Source: Glycocaulis sp.
GTDB taxonomy: Bacteria > Pseudomonadota > Alphaproteobacteria > Caulobacterales > Maricaulaceae
DNA: 64,000 nucleotides
Direction of reading: 5' to 3'
NCBI GenBank assembly: GCA_022565665.1
Contig: JAIUMI010000001.1
Span: 1-64,000 of the forward strand
Part shown: positions 1 to 8,541 of the stretch, piece by piece
Layout of the letters: every line of letters starts with the position of its first letter
Numbering within the stretch: position 1 is the first letter of the stretch
Position numbers and translations under genes: made by a program
Notes under the pieces: model-generated
Database searches by the model: none
Told to the model about the DNA's origin: nothing
The model's input: the letters and a program-made list of their open reading frames with translations, nothing else

Positions 1-64
1 CACCGGCGTCGTGCTCGCGCAGCATGCCGATAATCTGCTCTTCCGAATAACGGCTCTTTCGCAT
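1..64 (-). CDS. IS3-family transposase OrfA, N-terminal fragment (runs off the window)
   Basis: Reading from the ATG at 64 gives MRKSRYSEEQIIGMLREHDA, the typical opening of IS3-family OrfA. In this family OrfA is a helix-turn-helix DNA-binding protein that is fused to the OrfB catalytic part by programmed -1 frameshifting. A GGAGAGGAT Shine-Dalgarno-like stretch lies just upstream. Only about 21 codons are visible, so intactness and subgroup cannot be judged. Confidence 0.8.
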   Translation of the reverse strand, partial: MRKSRYSEEQIIGMLREHDAG

Positions 65-125
65 GGTCCATCCTCTCCTCGATGGACTCTACCATTCAAT
101 GGCCGGAAATCAGGGGGCTGGGTCA
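1..125 (-). mobile_element. End of an IS3-family insertion sequence (partial)
   Basis: On the minus strand the outer end reads TGACCCAGCCCCCTGATTTC from position 125 inward. This looks like the terminal inverted repeat of IS407-type IS3 elements, and about 60 bp further in lies the start of an OrfA transposase reading frame. Only this end is in the window, so the other inverted repeat and the 3-4 bp target duplication cannot be checked. The junction at about 125/126 falls inside the signal-peptide coding region of the neighbouring plus-strand gene, so the element seems to have inserted there. Confidence 0.75.
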
Positions 126-1087
126 CGGGGATTATCATCGCCGCTGCGATCGCGCTGCCGGGTGGCACTGCTCTGGCGCAAGATTTCACGCTTCCGCCCA
201 GCTACGGGGAAACAGCTCTGCGGGCCGGGTTCAGTCCGGATCCGTTCACGGTTGATCTGCAATCAGGCGGGCCGATCCGTGCCAATACGCTTCGCGACAA
301 CCGCGGCGGCAACGCGGTCCGTGACGGCCGCTGCGCAGGCAATATTGCCGATGCGCCTGACTTCTCTCTGAATTTCACGTCTGGCAGCGGTGCGCTTCCC
401 CTGCGCATCGGCGCTGCCTCGGGCTCTGACACCACGCTCGTGATCAACGGTCCGGACGGCAGCTGGTACTGTGATGATGATGGGGGCGAGGGCCTCAATC
501 CGCTCATCCAGTTCAATAATCCCGCCAGCGGGCGCTACGATATCTGGGTAGGTACTTTCGGAAGCGCCTCGCTGGCCGATGCCCGCCTGTTCATCTCCGA
601 GCTCAGCAGTGTGACTGCCAGCTCGGTTGGTTATGGCAGCGGCACGTCCGGCCTTGACTGGCAACAGCCCCCCACCTTCGGGACGGTCAATCTGCGCGGC
701 GGATTTACGCCGGATCCTTACCGGGTGGCTTTGCAATCTGGCGGATCGATCCGCGTCAATGACACCGTCAACGATACCGGCTCCAATGATGCAGCTCGGG
801 ACCGGCGCTGCCGCGGCCATGTCGCCGAAGCGCCCGACGTGCGTCTGAATTTTACGCCGGGTTCGCTGCCTCTCATCATTTCGGTTGCGTCGGACACCGA
901 TACGACCCTCGTGATCAATGGACCGGATGGCCGTTGGTATTGTGACGACGATAGCGGCGTCGGCACCAACCCCGCCATCCGTTGGCAGAACCCGCAATCG
1001 GGCCAGTACGATATCTGGGTCGGGACCTGGGGCAGCACGTCAGTTCGTCCTGCGGAACTGCATATTTCGGAAATTCATAGCCAGTAA
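11..1087 (+). CDS. Secreted two-repeat PPC-like protein, 5' end replaced by an IS element
   Basis: The frame opens at a GTG inside the IS end and reads through the junction near 125 into a hydrophobic signal-peptide core (about residues 41-56, ending TALAQ). The mature part is two tandem copies of a roughly 135-residue domain (about 62-198 and 220-356). Each copy has one Cys near its middle and the motif GPDG-W-YCDDD, then YDIWVGT, resembling pre-peptidase C-terminal type beta domains. The native start codon and basic n-region of the signal peptide are missing, which fits disruption by the IS. Whether a hybrid protein is made and exported is unknown. The domain function is unknown, perhaps surface or calcium-related because of the Asp run. 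A strong hairpin follows the stop codon. Confidence 0.6.
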   Translation: MLAQHADNLLFRITALSHGPSSPRWTLPFNGRKSGGWVTGIIIAAAIALPGGTALAQDFTLPPSYGETALRAGFSPDPFTVDLQSGGPIRANTLRDNRGGNAVRDGRCAGNIADAPDFSLNFTSGSGALPLRIGAASGSDTTLVINGPDGSWYCDDDGGEGLNPLIQFNNPASGRYDIWVGTFGSASLADARLFISELSSVTASSVGYGSGTSGLDWQQPPTFGTVNLRGGFTPDPYRVALQSGGSIRVNDTVNDTGSNDAARDRRCRGHVAEAPDVRLNFTPGSLPLIISVASDTDTTLVINGPDGRWYCDDDSGVGTNPAIRWQNPQSGQYDIWVGTWGSTSVRPAELHISEIHSQ

Positions 1088-1112
1088 ACCTTCCCGCCAG
1101 ACGGGAGATTTA

Positions 1113-1146
1113 GCCGCCCGGAGCGTTTGCTAACGCTCCGGGCGGC
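1113..1146 (+). terminator. Perfect 15-bp hairpin after the PPC-like gene
   Basis: GCCGCCCGGAGCGTT (1113-1127) pairs perfectly with AACGCTCCGGGCGGC (1132-1146) across a TGCT loop. It lies 26 bp after the stop codon at 1087. The following GTTATAT is only weakly T-rich, so it is a probable intrinsic terminator without a classical U-run. Confidence 0.65.
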
Positions 1147-1151
1147 GTTAT

Positions 1152-2012
1152 ATGAAGCCCATGGACAAGGAATATTCAGGACTGGCCGTGAACGACCACC
1201 CCCATGCAGACGACGATCTCATCGAGCGCGATGGCGTGATCAAACGCCACGGGCCGGAGGCGTTCGAGGGCATGCGCAAGGCGGGCCATCTGGCCGCCTC
1301 CACGCTCGACATGCTGGTGGACTTCGTAAAGCCCGGCGTGACTACGCAAGAGATTGACGACCGCGTACGGCGCTACTTCCTCGAACACGGCGCGGTACCG
1401 GCCACCCTGTTCTACAAGGGCTATACCAAATCCTCCTGCACCTCGCTCAATCATGTCGTCTGTCACGGCATTCCCAATGACAAGCCGCTCAAAGAGGGCG
1501 ATATCCTCAATATCGACGTGACCTGCAGGCTGGATGGCTGGCATGGCGATACCAGCCGCATGTTCACCGTGGGCGAAGTGCGCCGGAAGGCCGAACGCCT
1601 GATCGAGGTGACCTACGAAGCCCTGATGCGGGGCCTGGCCGAGGTAAAGCCCGGCAATACGTTCGGCGATATCGGCGCGGCCATCCAGGAATATGCCGAG
1701 AGCCAGCGCTGTTCCGTAGTGCGTGATTTCTGCGGCCACGGGATCGGACGGCTGTTCCACGACGCGCCCAACGTGCTCCATTTCGGCGACCGGGGCACGG
1801 GCGAGCGGCTTGAGCAGGGCATGATCTTCACCGTCGAGCCCATGCTCAATGACGGCAAGCCCTTCGTCAAAGTGCTCAATGATGGCTGGACAGCCGTGAC
1901 GCGGGACAAATCCCTCTCCGCCCAGTTCGAGCACACGGTGGGCGTGACCGAAACCGGCGTCGAGATCTTCACCCTGTCGCCTGCGGGCTATCACTGCCCG
2001 CCCTGGCGCTGA
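1152..2012 (+). CDS. map: Type I methionine aminopeptidase
   Basis: This enzyme removes the initiator methionine from nascent proteins in the cytoplasm. The five pita-bread metal ligands are visible: D122 (NIDVT), D133 (HGDTS), H196 (GHGIG), E229 (TVEPM) and E260 (FEHTV), with substrate-binding H105 (CHGIPN). The product is 286 aa; an in-frame ATG at 1161 is an alternative start. An N-terminal extension of about 30 residues before the catalytic domain is slightly longer than in E. coli Map. The stop codon overlaps the radC ATG by one base, so the two genes are probably co-transcribed and translationally coupled. Confidence 0.95.
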   Translation: MKPMDKEYSGLAVNDHPHADDDLIERDGVIKRHGPEAFEGMRKAGHLAASTLDMLVDFVKPGVTTQEIDDRVRRYFLEHGAVPATLFYKGYTKSSCTSLNHVVCHGIPNDKPLKEGDILNIDVTCRLDGWHGDTSRMFTVGEVRRKAERLIEVTYEALMRGLAEVKPGNTFGDIGAAIQEYAESQRCSVVRDFCGHGIGRLFHDAPNVLHFGDRGTGERLEQGMIFTVEPMLNDGKPFVKVLNDGWTAVTRDKSLSAQFEHTVGVTETGVEIFTLSPAGYHCPPWR

Positions 2013-2695
2013 TGGACGGCGCCAAGCCGCACTATCATGGCCATCGCGAGCGTCTGCGCGCGCGCTTCGCCGAGACCGGCGGGGCGGGGCTGGCCGATTA
2101 CGAGATACTGGAACTCATCCTGTTCCGCGCTATCCCGCAGCGCGATGTGAAGCCGCTGGCCAAGGCACTGATCGCGCGCTTCGGTGATATCGGCCGGGTA
2201 TGCGCAGCGCGGCCCGACCAGCTGACCGAGATCAAGGGCATTTCGGACAAGGCTGCGCTGGAGCTGAACCTGTTTCAGGAAGTCGCGACCCGAATCGCGC
2301 GCGAGCAGGTGACCGGGCGGACCGTCATCTCCTCCTGGTCTGCCCTGCTGGACTATGTGCGCACCGCGCTCGCCAATAGCGGGACGGAAGAGTTCCGCGT
2401 CCTCTTTCTCGACAAGAAGAACAAGCTGCTGGCTGACGAGTTTCAGGCGAGCGGCACGGTCGATCACGCCCCGGTCTATCCGCGCGAAGTGATCAAGCGT
2501 GCCATCGCTCTGGACGCTTCAGCCCTGATACTGGTCCACAACCATCCCAGTGGCGACCCGACACCCTCTCACGCCGATATCGAGATGACCCGCCAGATCA
2601 TCGAGATCGGCAAGCCGCTCTCCATCGTGGTGCATGACCATCTCGTCGTGGGACGGGAGAAGGTGGCGAGTTTCAAGCAATTGGGGCTGATGTAG
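2012..2695 (+). CDS. radC: RadC family JAB/MPN-domain protein
   Basis: The 227-aa protein has an N-terminal helix-hairpin-helix-like region (about residues 20-95) and a C-terminal MPN/JAMM domain. The metal-binding signature is HNHPSGD...S..D (H176, H178, D189). RadC homologues were first linked to DNA repair, but that role is disputed and the molecular activity is unknown. Conserved family members often lie in housekeeping loci, as here after map. The start overlaps the map stop by one base. Confidence 0.93.
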   Translation: MDGAKPHYHGHRERLRARFAETGGAGLADYEILELILFRAIPQRDVKPLAKALIARFGDIGRVCAARPDQLTEIKGISDKAALELNLFQEVATRIAREQVTGRTVISSWSALLDYVRTALANSGTEEFRVLFLDKKNKLLADEFQASGTVDHAPVYPREVIKRAIALDASALILVHNHPSGDPTPSHADIEMTRQIIEIGKPLSIVVHDHLVVGREKVASFKQLGLM

Positions 2696-2705
2696 AGGCG
2701 TAGCC

Positions 2706-3188
2706 CTACAGTTTCTCCAGCAGATAGTCCGCGCTGGACACCTTGAAGTCGCCCGGCTCTTCCACGAACACGTGCTCCACCACGCCGTCGCGGATGATCA
2801 TGGCGAAACGCTGGGCGCGCTTGCCCATGCCGAATTTCGAGCCATCCATCGTCAGGCCTACGGCCTCGGCGAAATCACCATTGCCATCGGCCAGCATGAC
2901 AACGTCAGAGCCCGCGCCCTGATCCTTGCCCCAGGCATCCATGACGAACACGTCATTGACCGAGGTGCAGGCAATCGTGTCGATGCCCTTGGCTTTCAGC
3001 TCACCGGCCTTCTGGACGAAGCCGGGCAGGTGCTTGGCCGAGCAGGTGGGCGTGAACGCGCCCGGCACGGCAAACAGGGCCACGGTCTTGCCCGCCGTCA
3101 GATCGGCGGTGGTGACCGGTGCAGGTCCCTCCGCGGTCATGGTCATGAAAGTCACGTCAGGCAGGCGTTCACCGGGCTTGATGCTCAT
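2706..3188 (-). CDS. Peroxiredoxin, Prx5 subfamily
   Basis: A 160-aa AhpC/TSA-fold thiol peroxidase. The peroxidatic cysteine is C49 in the motif PGAFTPTCS, characteristic of the Prx5/AhpE-like group that reduces hydrogen peroxide and alkyl hydroperoxides, usually with glutathione/glutaredoxin as reductant. No second conserved resolving Cys-Pro pair is obvious, although a Cys is present in the middle of the protein (ACTSVND). It is divergently oriented from yqgE, with about 135 bp between the two starts. Confidence 0.92.
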   Translation of the reverse strand: MSIKPGERLPDVTFMTMTAEGPAPVTTADLTAGKTVALFAVPGAFTPTCSAKHLPGFVQKAGELKAKGIDTIACTSVNDVFVMDAWGKDQGAGSDVVMLADGNGDFAEAVGLTMDGSKFGMGKRAQRFAMIIRDGVVEHVFVEEPGDFKVSSADYLLEKL

Positions 3189-3322
3189 GAAAGGCGCTCC
3201 TCTTGAGGGTCATCTGTGTCCCTCGCTAGCTAGTGCGCCCCGGCCAGCCAAGCAAGCCCGTGCGGGACGCTTTGCAGATTCTCTGGACAAGCCGCCCCGT
3301 TTTCCCCGATGCTTTCCATATT

Positions 3323-3901
3323 ATGACCAGCGCCAAACTCTTCGACGGCCCCTATCTGAAGGGCAAGATCCTGATCGCGAGCCCGCTGATCGGCGATCCC
3401 CGGTTTGACCGCTCCATCGTCTATATGTGCGCCCATGGTGATGACCATGCGATGGGCATTATTGTCAACAAGCCCATGGGGTTACGCCTTCCCGCCCTGT
3501 TCGAGCAGCTCAGCGTGAAAAGCGAGATAGAAGTGGCCGACCGGGCGGTGCTCGATGGCGGGCCGGTGGACCGGGACCGGGGCTTTGTCCTGCATTCGGA
3601 CGACTTCCTGCACGAACCGGCCACACTCGTCATCGATGAGGGTCTCGCTCTCACCGCCACCAAGGACATTCTCGAAGCGATGGCCTCCGCCGCTCCGCCC
3701 CGCAAGTCCACGCTGGCGCTGGGCTATGCAGGCTGGGAGGCTGGCCAGCTGGAGGATGAGATCGCGGCCAATGCCTGGCTGATAGCAGAGGCCGACGAAG
3801 CGCTGGTCTTTGGCGAGAACCATGATGTGAAATGGGCGGCCGCACTGAAAAAGATCGGGGTGAATCCCGAATTCCTCACCGGCGCCTCAGGCCACGCCTG
3901 A
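3323..3901 (+). CDS. YqgE/AlgH family protein (UPF0301)
   Basis: A 192-aa protein with the family's opening (YLKGKILIASPLIGDPRF), the GIIVNKP motif and the DGGPV segment. It is a conserved alphaproteobacterial protein with no firm biochemical role; AlgH was linked to alginate expression in Pseudomonas. I chose the ATG at 3323 because family similarity begins there; the frame remains open about 30 codons upstream. Confidence 0.92.
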   Translation: MTSAKLFDGPYLKGKILIASPLIGDPRFDRSIVYMCAHGDDHAMGIIVNKPMGLRLPALFEQLSVKSEIEVADRAVLDGGPVDRDRGFVLHSDDFLHEPATLVIDEGLALTATKDILEAMASAAPPRKSTLALGYAGWEAGQLEDEIAANAWLIAEADEALVFGENHDVKWAAALKKIGVNPEFLTGASGHA

Positions 3902-3914
3902 GCACACTGCGTTA

Positions 3915-4073
3915 GTTCCGCAACGCATTCCCCGCCTGCGCGGGGACAGGCCGCGTTGCGATGTTCCGCGCACGAGCGCACCCGCGCGCCCGCGACTTTT
4001 CGCGGAACCGACCCTGCGGATGCAGGGGAGGACAGAAGAAACGGAAGCGACGGGGCGGAGGCCCCGGAGCATC
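3915..4073. repeat. Intergenic GC-rich dispersed element, copy 1
   Basis: This element runs from GTTCCGCA to GCATC and fills the gap between the convergent yqgE and EAL genes. It contains the word TGCGATGTTCCGCG, a CCCCGC-CTGC-GCGGGG palindrome and a CGCGGAAC inverted copy of the core. A related arrangement (GTTCCGCA ... TGCGATGTTCCGCG ... GCATC followed by A-rich sequence) occurs at 13062-13233. Identity is patchy, so homology is likely but not proven by eye. Confidence 0.5.
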
Positions 4074-5211
4074 AGGAAAAAGCTGGCGGCCCGAACCGGC
4101 CGTTGATGCCTTCACATCCCGCCCTGTAGGCTGATAGCGGATCCAGCGCCCCGGCATAGAGGAAACCTTGCGCATAGTCGCAGCCCATCTCACCGGCGAG
4201 ATCGGCCATCTCTTCGGTCTCCACGCCTTCGGCCACGATCACCATGCCGAGATTGCGCGCCATCTTCACCACCGAGGCGGTGATGGAGCGCGCCGAGGTG
4301 TCAGCGAGCATGGCGCGCACGAAATACTGGTCGATCTTTATGATATCAAAGGGGAAGCGATCCAGCCGGGCGAGCGAGGAATAGCCCGTGCCGAAATCAT
4401 CGAGCAGGAGGCCAATCCCCTCGCTCTTGAGCGCATCGAGAACACCCGCCGCGCGCTCCGGCTCGCGCATGATCTCGGTCTCGGTGATTTCCAGCCGATA
4501 GCGCGAGCGCGAAAGCCCCGCCTTGTCCACCGCACCGGTCAGGCGCTCGACGAACCCTTCGCTCAGTAGTTCGCCGACGCTCGCATTGGCCGACACATAC
4601 AGCGCGCGGGTATGGTCTTCACGCCTGTGCAGACGGGAGAGGCCAAGGGCTGCGCTGGCACGCACCCTGTCCCCGATACGCCCCGAAAGGCCCAGCCGGT
4701 CGGCGGCGGTGAAAAACTCCTGCGGCCCCAGAAGGCCGATATCAGGCCGCTCCCAGCGGGCCAGCGCCTCGAAACCTACCAGCCGCTCGCTCTCCAGCGA
4801 CACGATGGGCTGGTAATGGGCCACGATCTCGCCTGCCTCCAGTCCCGAGACGAGTGCCGCTTCCATGTCCAGCGTGGCAAGCGCAGCCCCCGGCCCGGTG
4901 CCGGCAGGCAGCAGAAGGCCGGTCAGCACACCGCCCTCGCACCGGCCCATCAGGCGCGCATAGCGTACCTCGCCATCTGTTCCGGCCAGACGGATGCGCA
5001 GATCGGCCTCGCCATCTGCAAGAGCGGCCAGACGCGCGCGGTCAGACGGCGCGATATGATCACTGAACGGGGAAAGGTCTGCGGACGGAAGGGCAAAGCG
5101 GGCCGGATCGCCCTCCAGCCGGGCCGCGTCGCGGCCAATGTCCAGCCGAATCGCCAGAGCACCGGCGGCGCGGGCTGCCGCCTCCAGCATGGACTGGGGG
5201 CCGCCGGTCAC
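4072..5211 (-). CDS. EAL-domain cyclic di-GMP phosphodiesterase
   Basis: A 379-aa protein with a PAS-like N-terminal part (about 10-105) and a C-terminal EAL domain (about 115-365). Catalytic positions look complete: E148 (FEALARW), N209, E241 (LEITETE), D271/D272 (DDFGTG), K292 (IKID), E328 (AEGVE) and Q348 (YAQGF). It should hydrolyse c-di-GMP to pGpG. No membrane segment is visible, so it is cytosolic. The ATG overlaps the stop of the upstream acetyltransferase by 4 bp, indicating coupling. Confidence 0.92.
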   Translation of the reverse strand: MTGGPQSMLEAAARAAGALAIRLDIGRDAARLEGDPARFALPSADLSPFSDHIAPSDRARLAALADGEADLRIRLAGTDGEVRYARLMGRCEGGVLTGLLLPAGTGPGAALATLDMEAALVSGLEAGEIVAHYQPIVSLESERLVGFEALARWERPDIGLLGPQEFFTAADRLGLSGRIGDRVRASAALGLSRLHRREDHTRALYVSANASVGELLSEGFVERLTGAVDKAGLSRSRYRLEITETEIMREPERAAGVLDALKSEGIGLLLDDFGTGYSSLARLDRFPFDIIKIDQYFVRAMLADTSARSITASVVKMARNLGMVIVAEGVETEEMADLAGEMGCDYAQGFLYAGALDPLSAYRAGCEGINGRFGPPAFS

Positions 5212-5792
5212 CGCAGCAGATCGCCGCGTACGATGGCGAATTTGAGATGATCACGCCATTCGCCATTGATCTTGAGATAATTGCGGGCATAGCCCTCCGG
5301 GCTGAAGCCCACGCTGAGCAGAAGCGAGCGGGAGGCCTCGTTTTCGGGCCGCGTTGCCGCCTCGACCCGGTTCAGGCCCAGCGGCCCGAAAGCGAACGTC
5401 ACGACACGGCGTACGGCTGCGCGGGCATGACCCCGGCGCACATAGGGAAGGCCGATCCAGTAGCCGATATCGGCGGCCTGCAGCACGCCCCGGCGCACAT
5501 TATTGAGATTGCATGCGCCGACCAGAACATTGTCCGAAGCGCGGAAGATGAAGAAGGGATAGCCCTGGCCTGTCTCCAGATCCTGCTGATAACGGCGCAG
5601 GCGGCGCTTGTAGGCCGTGCGCGTCAGCTCATCATCGGCCCAGGCCGGTTCCCAGCCTTGCGTATGGTTGCGGCTGGCACCGCGCAGCTTGGCCCAGGCC
5701 TCATAATCATCGGGCCCTGGATGGCGCAGGCGGATGCCTTCGCCGGCGAGGGTGGTGTCGTGGAAATCGTCTCGCCAGAGCGCCAAGTCCAT
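5208..5792 (-). CDS. GNAT acetyltransferase, RimJ/RimL type
   Basis: A 194-aa GNAT-fold protein resembling ribosomal-protein N-terminal acetyltransferases (RimJ/RimL). Visible features are the GEGIRLRHPGPDD opening, the GYWIGLPYVRRGHA acetyl-CoA loop and the late GFSPEGYARNYLKING segment. The probable role is N-terminal acetylation of a protein such as S5, but the substrate cannot be assigned. It is transcribed ahead of the EAL gene, with a 4-bp overlap, and lies 35 bp after surf1. Confidence 0.88.
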   Translation of the reverse strand: MDLALWRDDFHDTTLAGEGIRLRHPGPDDYEAWAKLRGASRNHTQGWEPAWADDELTRTAYKRRLRRYQQDLETGQGYPFFIFRASDNVLVGACNLNNVRRGVLQAADIGYWIGLPYVRRGHARAAVRRVVTFAFGPLGLNRVEAATRPENEASRSLLLSVGFSPEGYARNYLKINGEWRDHLKFAIVRGDLLR

Positions 5793-5827
5793 GCCTCCAG
5801 ATCAATCGGGCAGGCAGACTGCCACAC

Positions 5828-6526
5828 TCACTCTTTCCGCGCCGTGAACGAGAGCCGTCCGCGTGCAGCGTGAAACACCAGATACACCGCCAGCAGGGCG
5901 ATCGCCATGCCAAACCAGGTCAGCGCATAGCCGAAATGGCGCTCTGGCGGCGTGTCGGCGATATAGGCCGGAGGCTCACCGGTATCCTCTGCCAGCCACC
6001 AGGCTGCGTTCAGGGCGCCGTCTTCAAGTCCGAGGGCCTCGGCCATGCCGGAGGCGTCAAAGGCGTAGAATGAGCGTTCTGCGGGCTCTGAGGGGGGTGT
6101 GAAGGGGCCGGCCGCCAGCGGGGCCTCGATGCGCCAGTTCTCAATCATGCGGATGGGCGCGGCATTCTCCACCAGGGGCTGGAAGGCCGCTTCGGCGAGG
6201 ATGTAGCCGCCCTCCACACAGGCCGGCGCGTAAACGGGCACGAATATGCGCCAGCCCGGCCGGTTATCGCCCTCACCCCGGCCATAGACACGCACATTAC
6301 CGGCGCGCTCTTCGGGTAGATAGCCCACCGCCCTGCCCTCAAAGGCCTCACCGGTACACAGCGCCTCATCGAGATCGCGGGCCGGATTGGCGCGCGCCTC
6401 TTCCCATTCGTCCAGCAAGGCCTGCTTCCACGCCATGCGCTGGGACTGCCAGACGCCCAGCGTCAGGAGGAACGCCAGCGCGGCGAGGGTCAGCACGGTC
6501 AGAAGCGGCATGGGGCGGAAGTGCAT
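5828..6526 (-). CDS. SURF1-family cytochrome oxidase assembly protein
   Basis: A 232-aa membrane protein with one N-terminal transmembrane helix (about 8-26) and one C-terminal helix (about 200-217) flanking a periplasmic domain, the classical SURF1 layout. The conserved motif HFGYALTWFGMA precedes the second helix. SURF1 proteins help insert heme a3 into subunit I of aa3 oxidase. It sits at the 3' end of the cytochrome oxidase operon, which supports the call. Confidence 0.93.
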   Translation of the reverse strand: MHFRPMPLLTVLTLAALAFLLTLGVWQSQRMAWKQALLDEWEEARANPARDLDEALCTGEAFEGRAVGYLPEERAGNVRVYGRGEGDNRPGWRIFVPVYAPACVEGGYILAEAAFQPLVENAAPIRMIENWRIEAPLAAGPFTPPSEPAERSFYAFDASGMAEALGLEDGALNAAWWLAEDTGEPPAYIADTPPERHFGYALTWFGMAIALLAVYLVFHAARGRLSFTARKE

Positions 6527-6558
6527 GGGGCCATCCTTCCAGACAGGAGAAAGCGTGG

Positions 6559-6939
6559 CTAGCCTTCAGGGCCGTCATCGGGCTCGTCGAGACGCGCCTC
6601 ACGCGCCGAATGATGCCATTGCAGGGTGAACATCACACCCCGGAAGGGGCGCAGCAGGCCCACACATAGCGCAGTCGCCAGCGGCAGCCAGATCAGCGCA
6701 TGCAGCCAGAGTGGCGGCGCTGCGGCCAGCTCCAGCACAAGCGCCAGCGGCACCACGATGAAACCGGCGATGAGAATGATGAAGACGGCCGGGCCGTCGC
6801 CGGCATCCTCGCTGGAGAAATCCAGCCCGCAGGCCTCGCACGCATCGGCGTATTTCAGGAAGCCGGAAAACAATCGCCCCTCCCCGCATCGCGGGCAGCG
6901 TCCGCTGAGCCCTGCGATGACGGGGTGGGGCGCGTTCAT
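6559..6939 (-). CDS. DUF983 family membrane protein
   Basis: A 126-aa protein with an N-terminal Cys4 zinc-ribbon-like motif (CPRCGEGRLF ... CEACGLDF) followed by two hydrophobic segments (about 50-70 and 80-98). DUF983 proteins often lie in cytochrome oxidase operons of alphaproteobacteria, as here between ctaE and surf1. This suggests a role in oxidase biogenesis, but no activity is established. Confidence 0.88.
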   Translation of the reverse strand: MNAPHPVIAGLSGRCPRCGEGRLFSGFLKYADACEACGLDFSSEDAGDGPAVFIILIAGFIVVPLALVLELAAAPPLWLHALIWLPLATALCVGLLRPFRGVMFTLQWHHSAREARLDEPDDGPEG

Positions 6940-6946
6940 GATCCCG

Positions 6947-7825
6947 TTACTGGAAGATCACGTAGACGAAGGCGAACAGGAACAACCAGACCACGTCGAC
7001 GAAGTGCCAGTACCAGGCCGCCGCTTCGAGGCCGAAATGCTTCTGCGGCGTGAAGTGACCGGCCAGCAATCGCCCAAGGCACACCGCCAGGAAGATCGTA
7101 CCGATAATCACGTGTGCGCCGTGGAAGCCGGTCGCCATGAAGAAGGTGGCGCCATAGAGATTGCCGCCAAACTCGAAATAGGCGTGGGTGTACTCATAGG
7201 CCTGCACAGCCGTGAACAGCGCGCCCAGCGCCACGGTGCAGATCAGCCCCCACATCGCCCCGCGCCGGTCATTGTGCTGCAGCGCGTGGTGCGCCCAGGT
7301 CACCGTAGTGCCCGACAGCAGCAGGATCAGCGTGTTGATCAGCGGCAGGTGGAAGGGATCGAAGGTCTCCACACCCGGCGGCGGCCAGGTTTCCCAGCCG
7401 GAGAAATCCACGCCGATCGGCTCGCCATCCCAGGACAGGCCCGCACGCACCTCGTGGAAGAGGGCGGCCTCGAAGAACATCCAGAACCAGGCGGCGAAGA
7501 ACATGACCTCCGACACGATGAACAGGATCATGCCGTAGCGCAGGCCGATATCGACCACCGGCGTGTGATCGCCGCGATGGGATTCCCTAATGATGTCGCC
7601 GAACCAGCCCACCATGGTGTAGCCGATGCCCAGCGCACCCAGCACAAGGATCCAGGGCGAACCCTCGCGCAGCAGGAAATAGGCCCAGCTCTCCTCATTG
7701 GTGGACAGACCCGCCATGAAGATGACGAGGCCCACAGCCAGCACGAACGCCGCCAGCGAGCCGACAAACGGCCACGGACTCGGATCTACGAGGTGGTAGT
7801 CATGTTTGACAGCGCCGCCAGCCAT
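6947..7825 (-). CDS. ctaE: Cytochrome c oxidase subunit III
   Basis: A 292-aa multi-spanning protein with the subunit III signatures WPFVGSLAAF, FFEAALFHEVR, VTWAHHAL and FHGAHVIIGTIFL, plus a C-terminal WYWHFVDVVWLFLF. It forms the third core subunit of aa3 oxidase and stabilises the D proton pathway. I placed the start at the ATG at 7825, preceded by GGAG, rather than 24 codons upstream, because subunit III homology begins there. It is part of the ctaC-D-B-G-E operon. Confidence 0.96.
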   Translation of the reverse strand: MAGGAVKHDYHLVDPSPWPFVGSLAAFVLAVGLVIFMAGLSTNEESWAYFLLREGSPWILVLGALGIGYTMVGWFGDIIRESHRGDHTPVVDIGLRYGMILFIVSEVMFFAAWFWMFFEAALFHEVRAGLSWDGEPIGVDFSGWETWPPPGVETFDPFHLPLINTLILLLSGTTVTWAHHALQHNDRRGAMWGLICTVALGALFTAVQAYEYTHAYFEFGGNLYGATFFMATGFHGAHVIIGTIFLAVCLGRLLAGHFTPQKHFGLEAAAWYWHFVDVVWLFLFAFVYVIFQ

Positions 7826-7946
7826 CAGCCTCTCCTGCTCTTCATTCGGGCGATTTGAAGCGCAGCTATAGCCGCCCCCATCCCCTTGATCAATCACATG
7901 ACACCCGGCTTTTCAGCCCGCGTGCCCACATTGCTGCGTTCGCGCC

Positions 7947-8531
7947 CTAACGGCCCGCCACACTGTCCTGACGCTGGGCCAGATTGCGCGCACGCGAATC
8001 GCTGGCCGAGAAGAAGGTGTAGGACAGGGTTACCGTATGCACATCATCCATACGCGATTCGTCCGCCATTACCGGATCGACGAAAAACAGGACCGGCATG
8101 TCCATGCTCTCGCCCGGGCCCAATGTCTGCTCGGTAAAGCAGAAGCATTCCAGCTTGGCGAAGTAGGGACCCATCTTGAACGGGGTGACATTATAGGTCG
8201 CGATACCGGTCACCGGCTCATCGGTCGGATTGGTTACGCGGTAAAACGCGATGGCCGTTTCCCCGATCTGCACGCGCATCTGGCGCTGCAGGGGCTCGAA
8301 CTGCCACGGGAAGTCGCGGGCATTATTGGCATCGAAGCGCACATTGATGGTGCGGTCGAGAATCTGGTCGGGATCGTACTGGGCGATCTGTGTCGTCCCG
8401 CCATAGCCGGTCACCCGGCAGAACAGATCGTAAAGCGGGACCGCCGCATAGGCCATGCCGACCATGCCCAGCGCCACGCCGAGGCAGATCGCCATAACCT
8501 TCGTATTGCCAGTCAGAACGGGAAAGCGCAT
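7947..8531 (-). CDS. ctaG: Cytochrome c oxidase assembly protein CtaG (Cox11)
   Basis: A 194-aa Cox11 homologue with a single N-terminal transmembrane anchor (about 12-30) and a periplasmic copper-chaperone domain. The copper-binding CFCF motif is visible (LECFCFTEQ). It delivers Cu(I) to the CuB site of subunit I. It lies between ctaE and the 53-aa membrane gene in the oxidase operon. Confidence 0.96.
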   Translation of the reverse strand: MRFPVLTGNTKVMAICLGVALGMVGMAYAAVPLYDLFCRVTGYGGTTQIAQYDPDQILDRTINVRFDANNARDFPWQFEPLQRQMRVQIGETAIAFYRVTNPTDEPVTGIATYNVTPFKMGPYFAKLECFCFTEQTLGPGESMDMPVLFFVDPVMADESRMDDVHTVTLSYTFFSASDSRARNLAQRQDSVAGR

Positions 8532-8541
8532 CGGGACGTTT

